A stretch of DNA of 64,000 nt from Stutzerimonas stutzeri. Lineage in GTDB: Bacteria; Pseudomonadota; Gammaproteobacteria; Pseudomonadales; Pseudomonadaceae. A program made the position numbers and the translations under genes. Within the stretch, counting starts at the first letter, position 1, and every line of letters starts with the position of its first letter. A model generated the notes under the pieces. It ran no database searches. It was not told the origin of the DNA and was given only the letters and a program-made list of their open reading frames with translations. Positions 17,891 through 27,071 of the stretch are shown here, piece after piece. The stretch is taken from contig NZ_JAMOII010000005.1 in the NCBI RefSeq assembly GCF_024448985.1, forward strand, positions 62,001 to 126,000, read 5' to 3'.

Positions 17891-19186
17891 TCATCTCTCA
17901 TTCTTGTCGAAGGTCTTGGCCAGGCCGGCCCAGCAGCTGTCGTAGTCGCTCTGCAGCTGCGGGCTTTCCAGCGCCTGGCGTGTTGGACGAAGCACCTGGC
18001 CGGTCTCGAACATGAAGGCCATGGTGTTCTCGATCTTGTGCGGTTTGAGTTCGGCCTTGATCGCCTGTTCAGTCGAAATCTGATCCGGCCCGTGCGCGCT
18101 CATGCAGTTGTGCAGCGAGGCGCCGCCAGGCGAGAAACCATCGGCCTTGGCATCGTAGGCACCGTCGATCAGGCCCATGAATTCGTTCATCAGGTTGCGG
18201 TGGAACCACGGCGGACGGAAGGTGTTGTCCGCCACCATCCAGCGCGGCGGGAAGATCACGAAGTCGATATTGGCCATGCCGTGGATGGCACTTGGCGAGG
18301 TCAGCACCGTGAAGATCGACGGGTCGGGATGGTCGAAGCTGACCGTGCCGATGGTGTTGAAACGGCGCAGGTCGTATTTGTAAGGCACGTTGTTGCCATG
18401 CCAGGCGACCACGTCCAGCGGTGAGTGATCCAGCTCGGTCGACCAGAGCTCGCCGAGGAATTTCTGCACCAGCTGCACCGGCTCGTCGCGTTCCTCGAAA
18501 TGCGCGACCGGCGCGAGAAAGTCGCGCGGATTGGCCAGGCCATTGCTGCCGATCGGCCCGAGGTCCGGCAGACGCAACGCGCAGCCGTGATTCTCGCAAA
18601 CGTAGCCGCGTGCGGTCGCTTCCAGCAGCTCGACACGGAAGCGCATCCCGCGCGGGATCACCGCGATCTCCAGCGGCGCGACATCCAGCACGCCAAGCTC
18701 GGTGACCAACTTTAGCGCGCCCTGCTGCGGCACGATCAGCAGCTCGCCGTCGGCATCGAAGAACACCCGTTCCATCGACTGGTTCGCCGCGTAGCGGTAG
18801 ATGCTCGCCCCAGCCGGCTGGCCAGGTTCGGCATTGGCCGCAACGCACATCAGCCCATCAAGAAAATCCGTCGCGGTCTCGGGGAACGGTTCGGGACTCC
18901 AACGCAGCCGATTGGGCGTGACCGGCCCCAGCTCGCTGCCGAGTTGCCTGTCCAGACGCTGGTATTGGCCGTGATTGGCAGAAGGACGGATGCGGTATAG
19001 CCAGGTCCGCCGCGCTTCACTGCGCGGCACGGTGAATGCGGTGCCTGAGAACAGTTCGGTATAGAGCCCGTACGGCACGTTCTGCGGCGAGTTCTGACCG
19101 ACCGGCAGCGCACCGGGCAAGGCCTCGCTGCTGAACTCGTTGCCGAAGCCGGACAGGTATCGAGAGGTTTCTTGTTGTGGTTGCAT
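17891..19186 (-). CDS. hmgA: Homogentisate 1,2-dioxygenase
   Basis: A 431-residue iron(II) ring-cleaving dioxygenase that turns homogentisate into maleylacetoacetate. Characteristic segments are [50 protein letters not shown] and NEFMGLIDG, where His and Glu of [12 protein letters not shown] are among the metal ligands. It is first in the hmgA-fahA operon and divergent from the IclR regulator. The 17-bp palindrome in the shared gap probably represses it in the absence of homogentisate. Confidence 0.95.
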   Translation of the reverse strand: MQPQQETSRYLSGFGNEFSSEALPGALPVGQNSPQNVPYGLYTELFSGTAFTVPRSEARRTWLYRIRPSANHGQYQRLDRQLGSELGPVTPNRLRWSPEPFPETATDFLDGLMCVAANAEPGQPAGASIYRYAANQSMERVFFDADGELLIVPQQGALKLVTELGVLDVAPLEIAVIPRGMRFRVELLEATARGYVCENHGCALRLPDLGPIGSNGLANPRDFLAPVAHFEERDEPVQLVQKFLGELWSTELDHSPLDVVAWHGNNVPYKYDLRRFNTIGTVSFDHPDPSIFTVLTSPSAIHGMANIDFVIFPPRWMVADNTFRPPWFHRNLMNEFMGLIDGAYDAKADGFSPGGASLHNCMSAHGPDQISTEQAIKAELKPHKIENTMAFMFETGQVLRPTRQALESPQLQSDYDSCWAGLAKTFDKNER

Positions 19187-19202
19187 AGCCGTCTCTCATT
19201 TA

Positions 19203-19219
19203 GCGTAATGCGTTTACGC
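19203..19219. promoter_or_regulatory. HmgR-type operator between hmgA and hmgR
   Basis: GCGTAA-TGCGT-TTACGC is a 17-bp palindrome with perfect 6-bp arms, 17 bases upstream of the hmgA start. A second copy with the same arm sequence and the same 5-bp spacer, one base different, lies at 32534-32550 before maiA-hpd. This repetition supports a shared regulator, presumably the adjacent IclR protein. Confidence 0.75.
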
Positions 19220-19300
19220 AAAAAGTAATTTGAAGTCGACAAGGCGTCAAGCTATAAACAGCGCCTTCTCCAGGCTGGCAATGAAAGGACAGTCGCATTC

Positions 19301-20083
19301 ATGGCAGACAGCAACGCGGATACGGCGCCCCGCCGACAGAAAGTGCAGGCCGCAGAGGTGGGCACGGACATTCTTACGGCGCTGGCCGAACTGGCCCCGG
19401 CGACGTCGTTGTCGCGCCTGGCCGAGCATGTCGGCATGCCCGCCAGCAAGGTCCATCGTTACCTACAGGCCTTGATAGCCAGCGGCTTCGCCGAACAAGA
19501 CCCGCTGACTAACCACTACGGGCTGGGTCGCGCCGCCCTGTTCGTCGGCCTGGCGGCGCTGGGTCGGCTGGACGTGGTCAAGCTGGCAACGCCACACCTG
19601 GCGCAACTGCGTGACGAACTCAACGAAACCTGCTTTCTCGCCGTATGGGGTAACCGTGGCCCGGCCGTCGTGCATGTCGAGCAGGCGGTGCGGGCCGTCA
19701 CGCTGGTGACGCAGGTGGGTTCCGTGCTGCCGTTGCTGGGTTCGTCCACCGGGCTGGTGTTCAACGCCTTCATGCCGAACGCGGAAACTGCCGAGCTGCG
19801 CGAAGAGGAACTGCAACGGCCGTCGGCGCCCTCCTCCGCAGCGCTGGCCGCGACCATGAAAGAACTGCAGCGCACTCACATTCAACACGTGCACGGTCTG
19901 CTGATGGCCGGCGTTAATGCACTCTCTGCGCCGCTATTCAATGGCAATCAGCAATTGGCGGGCGTCATCACGATCGTCGGCGCCGAGCCCGGTTTCATGG
20001 CCGATGTGGATGGCGAAGCCGCGCACCGATTGCTGAAAGTGGCCCGTGCGATCAGTGAGCGGATGGGGGCTTCGTTTCAATGA
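19301..20083 (+). CDS. hmgR: HmgR, IclR-family repressor of homogentisate genes
   Basis: A 260-residue IclR-type regulator: N-terminal winged helix (TSLSRLAEHVGMPASKVHRYLQALIASGF) and C-terminal effector domain (ETCFLAVWGNRGPAVVHVEQ, LPLLGSSTGLVFNA, NALSAPLFNG). In Pseudomonas the equivalent protein represses hmgA-fahA-maiA and is released by homogentisate. Here it is divergent from hmgA, with a palindromic operator in the 114-bp gap. Confidence 0.87.
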   Translation: MADSNADTAPRRQKVQAAEVGTDILTALAELAPATSLSRLAEHVGMPASKVHRYLQALIASGFAEQDPLTNHYGLGRAALFVGLAALGRLDVVKLATPHLAQLRDELNETCFLAVWGNRGPAVVHVEQAVRAVTLVTQVGSVLPLLGSSTGLVFNAFMPNAETAELREEELQRPSAPSSAALAATMKELQRTHIQHVHGLLMAGVNALSAPLFNGNQQLAGVITIVGAEPGFMADVDGEAAHRLLKVARAISERMGASFQ

Positions 20084-20108
20084 GGGTGTCTGGCTACAGA
20101 TAAGCCCT

Positions 20109-21020
20109 TCAGGACATTGGGTGCTCGGCCAAGGCTCGACGGAAAGCCTGTGCTACCGGTCCGAGAGGCTCGTCCAGACGGTGCGCCAGATAGGCCTCAT
20201 ACGTCACTTGGCTGTTTCGTCCGAGGTCCGAAATGCCCAGGCGCACCAGTCGGCCCGAAGCGAGGTCATCCTGCACCTGCCACGCTGGCAGCCGGCCCCA
20301 GCCGAGCCCTGATCGTATCAGCTCGAATTTCGCTTCTTGTGTGTTTACCCGGCAGGTATATGGTGAGAGGACGCCGAACGTTCGGTCTCCCGACAATGGC
20401 GACGGGTCGGCCAGCACGATTTGCTGATGGTCGGCGAGATCCGGCAACCCGAGCGGCGCCCCGTCAGCTGATTTGGTAGCGAGCGGGTGATCGCGATGCA
20501 CTACGGCAATCTGCGCCACCGAGCCGATCGCTTCCAGGGCAATCCTGGGGTTGCGGAAATCCTCTCCCACAATGACGGCGAGCGTGCAGCGCTTCTCATC
20601 TAGTGCCGCAAGCGGCCCGCCTAGCGGCAAGGACTCCAGGCTGAAGGTGATCGCAGGATAGCCCTCACGCACCCTGGTCATCGCCGCCGCCACCGTAGCG
20701 ATTGGGAACAGCGTGTCGACCACCAGCGACAATTCGGATTCAACCCCCTCACCGAGCGAGCGGGCACGCGCCCGCATGGCATCCGCTCTGAGAAGAAGGT
20801 CGCGCGCATTAGCTAGCAAAGCCTGCCCCTCTGGCGTCAGCACGGGCCGATAGCCGGTGCGGTCGAACAGTTGCAGGCCCAGCTCGCCCTCCAAGTTGGC
20901 GATCGCATGGCTGACTGCCGATTGCACGCGCAGCAAACGCGCGGCGCCAGAACGGAAGCTGCCACTGTCGACCACAGTAACGAAGGTGCGAATCTGATCC
21001 AGCGTCAACCCGTTCAGCAT
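20109..21020 (-). CDS. LysR-family regulator, divergent from wrbA
   Basis: A 303-residue LysR-type protein with an N-terminal DNA-binding helix-turn-helix ([24 protein letters not shown]) and effector-binding domain. It is divergent from wrbA and an MFS gene, with 100 bp between starts containing a dyad. Its ligand is unknown; LysR proteins next to WrbA-type flavoproteins often respond to quinones or other electrophiles, but nothing in the sequence proves that. Confidence 0.85.
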   Translation of the reverse strand: MLNGLTLDQIRTFVTVVDSGSFRSGAARLLRVQSAVSHAIANLEGELGLQLFDRTGYRPVLTPEGQALLANARDLLLRADAMRARARSLGEGVESELSLVVDTLFPIATVAAAMTRVREGYPAITFSLESLPLGGPLAALDEKRCTLAVIVGEDFRNPRIALEAIGSVAQIAVVHRDHPLATKSADGAPLGLPDLADHQQIVLADPSPLSGDRTFGVLSPYTCRVNTQEAKFELIRSGLGWGRLPAWQVQDDLASGRLVRLGISDLGRNSQVTYEAYLAHRLDEPLGPVAQAFRRALAEHPMS

Positions 21021-21072
21021 GATCTTCTCCGTAGATCAAGATGTTCGTTTTTTTATCACTCTTGCAGCGCAT

Positions 21073-21095
21073 TGGGAATGGATAGGCTTATCCCA
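21073..21095. promoter_or_regulatory. Candidate LysR operator upstream of wrbA
   Basis: TGGGA...TCCCA arms separated by 13 bases enclose a second dyad GGATA-GGCT-TATCC (21080-21093). The site lies 26 bases upstream of the wrbA ATG in the gap shared with the divergent LysR gene. Confidence 0.5.
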
Positions 21096-21120
21096 GTCCA
21101 CAACGCTAGCAGGTGACGAC

Positions 21121-21747
21121 ATGACGAAAGTACTGGTGCTCTATTACTCCTCCTATGGCCATATCGAAACGCTCGCCCATGCGGTCGCCGAAGGTGCTCG
21201 GCAGGCTGGCGCATCGGCGGTAATCAAACGCGTCCCTGAGCTGGTGCCCGAACATGTCACTGAACGGGCCGGCTACAAGCTGAACCAGCCTGCCGATGTG
21301 GCGACCGTGTCGGAGCTGCCGGATTACGACGCCATTGTGATCGGTACGCCCACGCGCTTCGGCAACATGGCATCGCAGATGAAGAACTTTCTCGATCAAT
21401 GCGGCGGGTTGTGGTTCGAGGACAAACTGGTCGGCAAAGCCGGTAGCGCGTTCACTTCGACGGGGAGTCAGCACGGCGGTCAGGAAAGCACGCTCCTGGC
21501 GACGCACACAGTGCTGCTCCATCTGGGCATGGTCGTGGTTGGACTGCCTTACAGCTTCAAAGGGCAACTGCGGATGGACGCGATTACCGGAGGCACGCCA
21601 TACGGTGCTTCGACACTCGCTGACGACGGCAACGGTGGCAATCGTCAACCGAGCAACAACGAGCTGGACGGGGCTCGTTTCCAGGGATGGCATGTCGCCC
21701 GAGTTGCAGCGGCGCTCGCGGCGTCCCCCATTGGAGTGCCGCAGTGA
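21121..21747 (+). CDS. wrbA: NAD(P)H:quinone oxidoreductase, WrbA flavoprotein
   Basis: A 208-residue flavodoxin-like enzyme: [16 protein letters not shown] for the FMN phosphate, [20 protein letters not shown], and [15 protein letters not shown] for the flavin ring. WrbA reduces quinones by two electrons, avoiding semiquinones, as a cytoplasmic tetramer. I start at the ATG at 21121 ([11 protein letters not shown]), which aligns with the family; the longer frame upstream has no family resemblance. The following MFS gene overlaps its stop codon. Confidence 0.92.
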   Translation: MTKVLVLYYSSYGHIETLAHAVAEGARQAGASAVIKRVPELVPEHVTERAGYKLNQPADVATVSELPDYDAIVIGTPTRFGNMASQMKNFLDQCGGLWFEDKLVGKAGSAFTSTGSQHGGQESTLLATHTVLLHLGMVVVGLPYSFKGQLRMDAITGGTPYGASTLADDGNGGNRQPSNNELDGARFQGWHVARVAAALAASPIGVPQ

Positions 21748-22955
21748 GCGCCGAGGCGTCCACCAGGGCAAACGTCTGGCTGATTCTGGGTTGTGGCGTC
21801 GTGGCGGCCTTGCATGTAGGCAAGGCCGCCATCGCGACGCCAATGCTTCAGGCGGACCTGCATCTGACCCTCGGCGAGGCCGTCTGGCTTACCGGCATAT
21901 TCGCTGTGCTGGGATTGTTTGGCGGAGCGCCGGCCGGTGCCTTAGTGATGGCTGCCGGTGATCGAAGAATGTTGCTGCTGGGGCTGGGGGTGATGACCCT
22001 CGCAGGCGCGACTGGTGCGATCGCACCTTCGTATTCCATTCTGCTGGCCTCCCGGCTTTTGGAGGGACTTGGTTTTCTCTTGATCACGGTGGCCGGGCCG
22101 GCAATCTTGCAGCGTCTCACGACCGGTTCGCAGCGTGATATGGCGTTTTCGCTATGGAGCTGTTTCATGCCTTGCGGGATGGCGATCGCGATGCTGGCCG
22201 GGCCTTTGTTCCACTCGTGGCAGTCATTTTGGTGGGCGAGCGCGGGGCTCGCAGCGGCTACGGCGGTGATAGTGGTTTGTTGCGTGCCACGCGGGGCAAC
22301 TTCCGGTAGCCAACCGCTGCGAGGCATGGTGATGGGCATCCGCCGCTTGCTGTCCTCCAGCGGCACGTCTTCGTTGGCACTCTGTTTCGCGCTCTACAGC
22401 CTGATGTTCTTCGCATTGTTCAGCTTTTTGCCGGTCCTGCTGATGGAGCGCATGGGTGTCTCCCACCACAGCGCCGGGCTGTTGGCCGCACTGGCAAGCG
22501 CCATCAACGCCAGCGGTAATCTTGCGGCCGGTTATCTAATGGCGCGTGGGGTCGGCCGCGCTTCACTCATCGTCTGTGCCAGTAGCGTCATGGGGGTAGC
22601 CGGGCTCGGCATATTTCTCGGCATCTTTTCGGCACTTCCGACGTTCCTGTTGTGCATGGTTTTTTCCGCGGTTGGCGGGCTGATTCCCGCGACGTTGCTG
22701 GCCTCCGCGCCACTGCTTTCCCCTAACGCGGCGCTCGTGCCGATAGCCGTCGGCTTAATCATGCAGGGGAGCAATCTCGGGCAATTGCTTGGCCCGGTGG
22801 CCGTAGGTAGCGTCACCGCGAGATTCGGTTGGGGCGCGGCCGGCGTGGTGGTGGTGGTATCGGCGATAGCGGCCTGTGCAATCGCGTGCGTTCTGCGTTC
22901 GGCCTTCCAACGCAGCGAGTCATTTAGACGAAGGCTGACAAATCATGATAACTGA
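21744..22955 (+). CDS. MFS transporter
   Basis: About 403 residues with 12 hydrophobic segments and MFS features ([20 protein letters not shown] between helices 2 and 3; [13 protein letters not shown]). I place the start at a GTG (21744) overlapping the wrbA stop (GTGA), giving [16 protein letters not shown]; an upstream start would add 19 unlikely residues. Coupling to wrbA and divergence from a LysR gene suggest export or import of a compound related to the same stress. CynX/NimT-like by overall look; substrate unknown. Confidence 0.8.
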   Translation: MSAEASTRANVWLILGCGVVAALHVGKAAIATPMLQADLHLTLGEAVWLTGIFAVLGLFGGAPAGALVMAAGDRRMLLLGLGVMTLAGATGAIAPSYSILLASRLLEGLGFLLITVAGPAILQRLTTGSQRDMAFSLWSCFMPCGMAIAMLAGPLFHSWQSFWWASAGLAAATAVIVVCCVPRGATSGSQPLRGMVMGIRRLLSSSGTSSLALCFALYSLMFFALFSFLPVLLMERMGVSHHSAGLLAALASAINASGNLAAGYLMARGVGRASLIVCASSVMGVAGLGIFLGIFSALPTFLLCMVFSAVGGLIPATLLASAPLLSPNAALVPIAVGLIMQGSNLGQLLGPVAVGSVTARFGWGAAGVVVVVSAIAACAIACVLRSAFQRSESFRRRLTNHDN

Positions 22956-23157
22956 GGGGTCAGAGCTCGCTTCGCCACTCAACCGACTTCGGTTGTTGCT
23001 TGATCATGCTTATCTGACCATCGATTTCCAGGGCATCAGACCAGTCGAGGTGGCCAACCGCACCCGCTCCGTCAGTCGCTTCTCCGAAACAGCTATGCTC
23101 GTCATCGGAACGACAACGCTCGGTCCAGCAGACATGGATGACAAACCGGGAGACGGC

Positions 23158-23658
23158 ATGAAACAACTCAGACAACGAGCCATCGACGGCCTTGCAGTGG
23201 GTGACGAGTTCGTCGTGACCCGAACGTTTACATCTGAGGAGATTCGGCAGTTCGCTCACCTGTCACGGGACTACAACCCGGTCCATCTCGATGTGCCCTA
23301 CGCCCGTTTGCACAATTTCAGGGCTCCGGTTTCCCATGGGTTACTGACCGCCAGCCTGCTGACCGAAATCGGCGGGCAAATCGGTTGGCTGGCCTCCGGC
23401 ATGACGTTCCGCTTCAAGCGGCCTGTCTATGCTGACGAAGCCCTCTCCTGCCGCTGGACCATCACCGAAATCGACGAACGCGGTCGTGCCAGGGCGCAGG
23501 TAACCATCACCAATCCTGATGACGTAGTTGTCCTCGAGGCGGAAACCACCGGCGTCATACCGGGCGATGCGGAACGGACTCGCCTCGCCGCAATGGTTGC
23601 CGAGGGCGACTCAACCAATGGCGTGATCGATCGCTTAAGGCCCCCGTCGGGTCCGTGA
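23158..23658 (+). CDS. MaoC-family hotdog (R)-hydratase-like protein
   Basis: About 166 residues with the hydratase-2 motif FAHLSRDYNPVHLD, whose Asp and His are catalytic, and SHGLLTASLLTEI. Such proteins hydrate trans-2-enoyl-CoA to (R)-3-hydroxyacyl-CoA or act on related thioesters. The ATG at 23158 is preceded by GGGAG and gives the usual family start (MKQLRQRAIDGLAVGDEF). The 200 bp before it hold no supported gene. An acyl-CoA ligase follows after 106 bp, which suggests a shared acyl-CoA pathway. Confidence 0.82.
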   Translation: MKQLRQRAIDGLAVGDEFVVTRTFTSEEIRQFAHLSRDYNPVHLDVPYARLHNFRAPVSHGLLTASLLTEIGGQIGWLASGMTFRFKRPVYADEALSCRWTITEIDERGRARAQVTITNPDDVVVLEAETTGVIPGDAERTRLAAMVAEGDSTNGVIDRLRPPSGP

Positions 23659-23764
23659 TATTTGTCCAAACCGCTCATCGAGGTTGATGGCTTTTGCCAT
23701 TGTTGCAGGCCCCCTGGCAGCGCCAATATCCAGGGACCAATAACAAGAAACCCAGGAGCCAGAC

Positions 23765-25396
23765 ATGCGCGACTACGCCACTGCGGCCAGCGAGTTCGAT
23801 TACGACCAAACGGTCGCCGCGATTCTTTCTGGTGATCTCTCGGCCATGAATGCCTGTGTCGAGTGCTGCGACCGCCACGCAGACTCGGACAAGGTAGCCC
23901 TCGTCTGGGAAGGCCGCGATGGCCAGCGCGCCACCTGGACCTTCGCGCAGCTCAAGGAAGCCGCCGCCCGCTTCGCCAATCTGCTGGACAGCCACGGTAT
24001 CAAGCCGGGCGATACCGTCGCGGGTCTGCTGCCGCGTACGCCGGAGTTGCTGATCACCATTCTTGGTACCTGGCGCGTCGGCGCCGTCTACCAGCCGCTA
24101 TTCACTGCCTTCGGCCCTAAAGCGGTCGAACATCGAATCAAGGAATCCGGCGCAAAAATGGTGGTCACCGACGCGGTCAATAGCGAGAAGCTGGACGCCA
24201 TCGAAGCGGCGCCGCGCCGGCTTGTCGTGGGCGACGGCGCCGATGACTTCTGGACCCAGGTAAATCGTCAGCCGACCGAGTTCGAACCGGTGCTGCTGGA
24301 CGCCGATGCGCCCTTTCTCGCGATGTTCACCTCCGGCACCACGGGACCTGCGAAGCAGCTGCATGTACCGCTGAAGGCCATCGTGGCATTCGTCACCTAC
24401 ATGCGGGATGCGGTCGACCTTCGGCCTGAAGACAACTTCTGGAACATCGCTGATCCAGGCTGGGCGTACGGCCTTTACTACGCCGTCACGGGCCCGCTCG
24501 CCATGGGCCACAGCACGCTGTTCTATGAAGGCGGGTTCACCGTAGACAGCACGTGCCGCGTGGTCCGCGAATATGGCATCACCAACTTGGCCGGCTCCCC
24601 TACTGCATTCCGCTTGCTACTGGCAGCCCGCAACGAGGTGGAAACGCAAATCAAGGGCTGTCTGCGTGCCGTGAGCAGTGCCGGCGAACCGCTCACGCCG
24701 GAGGTCATCCGCTGGTTCAGCAGCGGCCTCGGTTGCACCATCCATGATCACTATGGCCAGACCGAACTCGGCATGGTGTTGTGCAATCACCATGCATTGA
24801 GTCACCCGGTCAGGATCGGAACGGCGGGCTACGCCATGCCCGGACACCGCGTCGTGGTATTGGACGACCAGGGCCGGGAACTGGAGCCAGGCACGCCCGG
24901 CATGCTGGCGCTGGACCGTCGCCGCTCGCCGTTGCTCTGGTTCTCAGGCTATGTGGGCACTAAAACCAAAGCCTTCGTCGGCGATTACTACCTGAGCGGC
25001 GACACCGTTGAGTTGAATGCCGACGGCAGCATCAGTTTCGTGGGTCGTGCCGATGACGTGATCACCACATCCGGCTACCGCGTCGGCCCCTTCGATGTGG
25101 AGAGCGCCCTGGTCGAGCATTCGGCGGTGATCGAGGCGGCGGTCATCGGCAAACCCGATCCGGAGCGCACCGAACTGGTAAAGGCATTCGTGGTGCTGCA
25201 TGCCGGCCACGAGGGCGACGCCGCGTTGGCCGAACAGCTGCAGCAACACGTACGTCAACGTCTGTCCGCCCACGCCTACCCGCGCGAGATCGAGTTCGTC
25301 AGCGAACTGCCTAAAACCCCGAGCGGCAAGATCCAGCGATTCCTGCTGCGTGATCGGGAAAAGTCCGTACAGCCATCGCCAGCGGTAACCAGCTGA
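23765..25396 (+). CDS. AMP-dependent acyl-CoA synthetase
   Basis: A 543-residue ANL-superfamily ligase. The P-loop FTSGTTGPAKQL is near residue 190, the adenine-binding YGQTELGM near 335, the hinge GRADDVITTSGYRVGP near 430, and the catalytic lysine in TPSGKIQRF near 520. It activates a carboxylic acid as acyl-AMP and then acyl-CoA in the cytoplasm. The overall pattern resembles acetyl-, propionyl- or medium-chain acyl-CoA synthetases. The preceding MaoC gene fits a short or medium acid pathway; the substrate is not resolved. Confidence 0.87.
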   Translation: MRDYATAASEFDYDQTVAAILSGDLSAMNACVECCDRHADSDKVALVWEGRDGQRATWTFAQLKEAAARFANLLDSHGIKPGDTVAGLLPRTPELLITILGTWRVGAVYQPLFTAFGPKAVEHRIKESGAKMVVTDAVNSEKLDAIEAAPRRLVVGDGADDFWTQVNRQPTEFEPVLLDADAPFLAMFTSGTTGPAKQLHVPLKAIVAFVTYMRDAVDLRPEDNFWNIADPGWAYGLYYAVTGPLAMGHSTLFYEGGFTVDSTCRVVREYGITNLAGSPTAFRLLLAARNEVETQIKGCLRAVSSAGEPLTPEVIRWFSSGLGCTIHDHYGQTELGMVLCNHHALSHPVRIGTAGYAMPGHRVVVLDDQGRELEPGTPGMLALDRRRSPLLWFSGYVGTKTKAFVGDYYLSGDTVELNADGSISFVGRADDVITTSGYRVGPFDVESALVEHSAVIEAAVIGKPDPERTELVKAFVVLHAGHEGDAALAEQLQQHVRQRLSAHAYPREIEFVSELPKTPSGKIQRFLLRDREKSVQPSPAVTS

Positions 25397-25562
25397 AGCC
25401 GAAGTTGGGAGCAGACGCTGGCCATCGTGACGTGACGGGTTGCTAGATGCTCCCCTTCCGCAGCATCTCCAGCTGTATGGCAATAGGCGTCTCACTCGCC
25501 CCGTAGGCGTAAAGCCCGGCATGGCCGCATCGGGCGAGCAGCACTTGTAGCAAGGAACATGC

Positions 25563-26345
25563 ATGAACGTTTCGACCGAAGATCGCTACCTGCCGACCGA
25601 ACACGGTGAAGTGTTCACCCGCCGTTGGCGGACAAGCCACTCGCGCAAGACACCCATCGTCTTGCTGCACGACTCGCTCGGTTGCGTTGAGCTGTGGCGC
25701 GACTTTCCCGAGCGGCTCGCGGCGGCCACCGCACGCGACGTCATCGCCTACGACCGCCTGGGCTTTGGCCGTTCTGCGCCGCATCCGGGTGGCTGGTCGA
25801 ACCGCTTCATTCGCGACGAGGCCGAGCGTTTTTTCCCACCGGTATGGCAGGCGCTGGACATCGAGCACTTCATCGTCTTCGGCCACAGCGTGGGCGGCGC
25901 CATGGCGGCCAGCATCGCGGCGCGCTACCCGCAACAATGCCGCGCCTTGATCACCGAGTCGGCCCAAGCCTTCGTCGAGGCGCGGACGTTGAATGGCATC
26001 CGCCAGGCCCAAGCGGCCTTTGCCGAACCCGGCCAGCTGGAACGGCTAGGTAAATATCACGGCGACAAGGCCGCATGGGTGCTCTCGGCCTGGATCGACA
26101 CCTGGCTGTCCGAGACCTATGCCGGCTGGACACTGGAAGAAATAGCGCCGGGCATCGCCTGCCCGATGCTGGCCATTCATGGTCTCGAAGACGAATACGG
26201 CTCCGAAACGCACCCTCAACGCATCGTCGAGCTAGGCCGCGGCCCCGCGCAGAAATTGCTGCTCGATAATTGCCATCACGTCCCGCACCGCGAGCAGCCG
26301 GAAGTTGTCGTCGAGGCGGTTGTTCGGTTTCTTCAAGCTGAATGA
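25563..26345 (+). CDS. Alpha/beta-fold hydrolase
   Basis: A 260-residue alpha/beta hydrolase. The nucleophile is Ser109 in FGHSVGG, the acid is probably Asp in HGLEDEYG, and the base His in NCHHVPHREQP. LLHDSLGCVELWRDFP provides the oxyanion region. Single gene between a ligase and a GFA protein; a thioesterase or ester hydrolase linked to the acyl-CoA genes is possible but not shown. Confidence 0.82.
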   Translation: MNVSTEDRYLPTEHGEVFTRRWRTSHSRKTPIVLLHDSLGCVELWRDFPERLAAATARDVIAYDRLGFGRSAPHPGGWSNRFIRDEAERFFPPVWQALDIEHFIVFGHSVGGAMAASIAARYPQQCRALITESAQAFVEARTLNGIRQAQAAFAEPGQLERLGKYHGDKAAWVLSAWIDTWLSETYAGWTLEEIAPGIACPMLAIHGLEDEYGSETHPQRIVELGRGPAQKLLLDNCHHVPHREQPEVVVEAVVRFLQAE

Positions 26346-26351
26346 AAAAAG

Positions 26352-26368
26352 GCCCGCCAATGGCGGGC
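26352..26368. terminator. Hairpin after the hydrolase gene
   Basis: GCCCGCC-AAT-GGCGGGC (7-bp stem) begins six bases past the hydrolase stop codon and is preceded by AAAAAA on the plus strand. The A run would be a U tract for minus-strand transcripts; plus-strand termination lacks one. Its placement still suggests an intrinsic terminator. Confidence 0.6.
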
Positions 26369-26578
26369 AAGCCCCTTCGCATGTAAGGACGGTCCACCGG
26401 CTCCAGTCGGGCAGGAGACTCATCAACCAACGCGGCAATAAATCTCGCAGTCGTTTAGCAGAATTTGCACAAGCACCAATACTGATCATTCGCAAGGTGC
26501 ACGAACGAGCGGCGCATCATCGGTGCCGACGGGAACTCTTCGCAAGATTCCGAACCTTTGACTCAGAGGAGAAGCAGC

Positions 26579-26971
26579 ATGGACCGATTCACTGGCGGTT
26601 GCCTTTGCGGGGATGTCCGAATCGTGGCGTCGGGGCGCCCGTACCGGGTCGGCCTTTGCCACTGTCTCGATTGCCGCAAGCATCACGGCGCGGTCTTCTT
26701 TGCTGCTGCAGTGTTCCCTCAGGATGCGGTGATGATCGAAGGCGAAACACGCGATTACGCTGGGCGGTTTTTCTGCCCTCGCTGCGGCTCGTCCGTTTTC
26801 GCGCGTACCGCGGACGAAATCGAGGTGAACCTTGGATCCCTGGATGCCCCTGACCAACTGATGCCCACCTACGAGAGCTGGACGGTCCGCCGCGAGTCCT
26901 GGTTGCCGTTGTTTCCTCTCACCAGACGGTATGAGCACGACCGTGACGCCACGGGCCGCTTTGAGGACTAG
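26579..26971 (+). CDS. GFA/CENP-V family zinc protein
   Basis: About 130 residues with the zinc-binding cysteine pattern of the GFA fold: GGCLCGDVRI, LCHCLDCRKHHG and FFCPRCGSSVF. The family includes glutathione-dependent formaldehyde-activating proteins, though most members have no proven role. The ATG at 26579 (MDRFTGGCLCG) has a good GAGGAG upstream and matches family starts. Confidence 0.85.
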   Translation: MDRFTGGCLCGDVRIVASGRPYRVGLCHCLDCRKHHGAVFFAAAVFPQDAVMIEGETRDYAGRFFCPRCGSSVFARTADEIEVNLGSLDAPDQLMPTYESWTVRRESWLPLFPLTRRYEHDRDATGRFED

Positions 26972-27071
26972 GTGGCCTCCGGCAAACCCCACCGTCTTCG
27001 GAGACGTACCTTGTGATAGTCATCAAGGAGTCGCTCCAGCGTGGCCCCGGTCGCTGCTGTGAAAATGCCCA

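Noticed and set aside
23100-23160. Longer start for the MaoC gene (from 22945)
   Set aside because: The extra 71 residues show no family similarity and the ATG at 23158 has a ribosome site and the conserved start.
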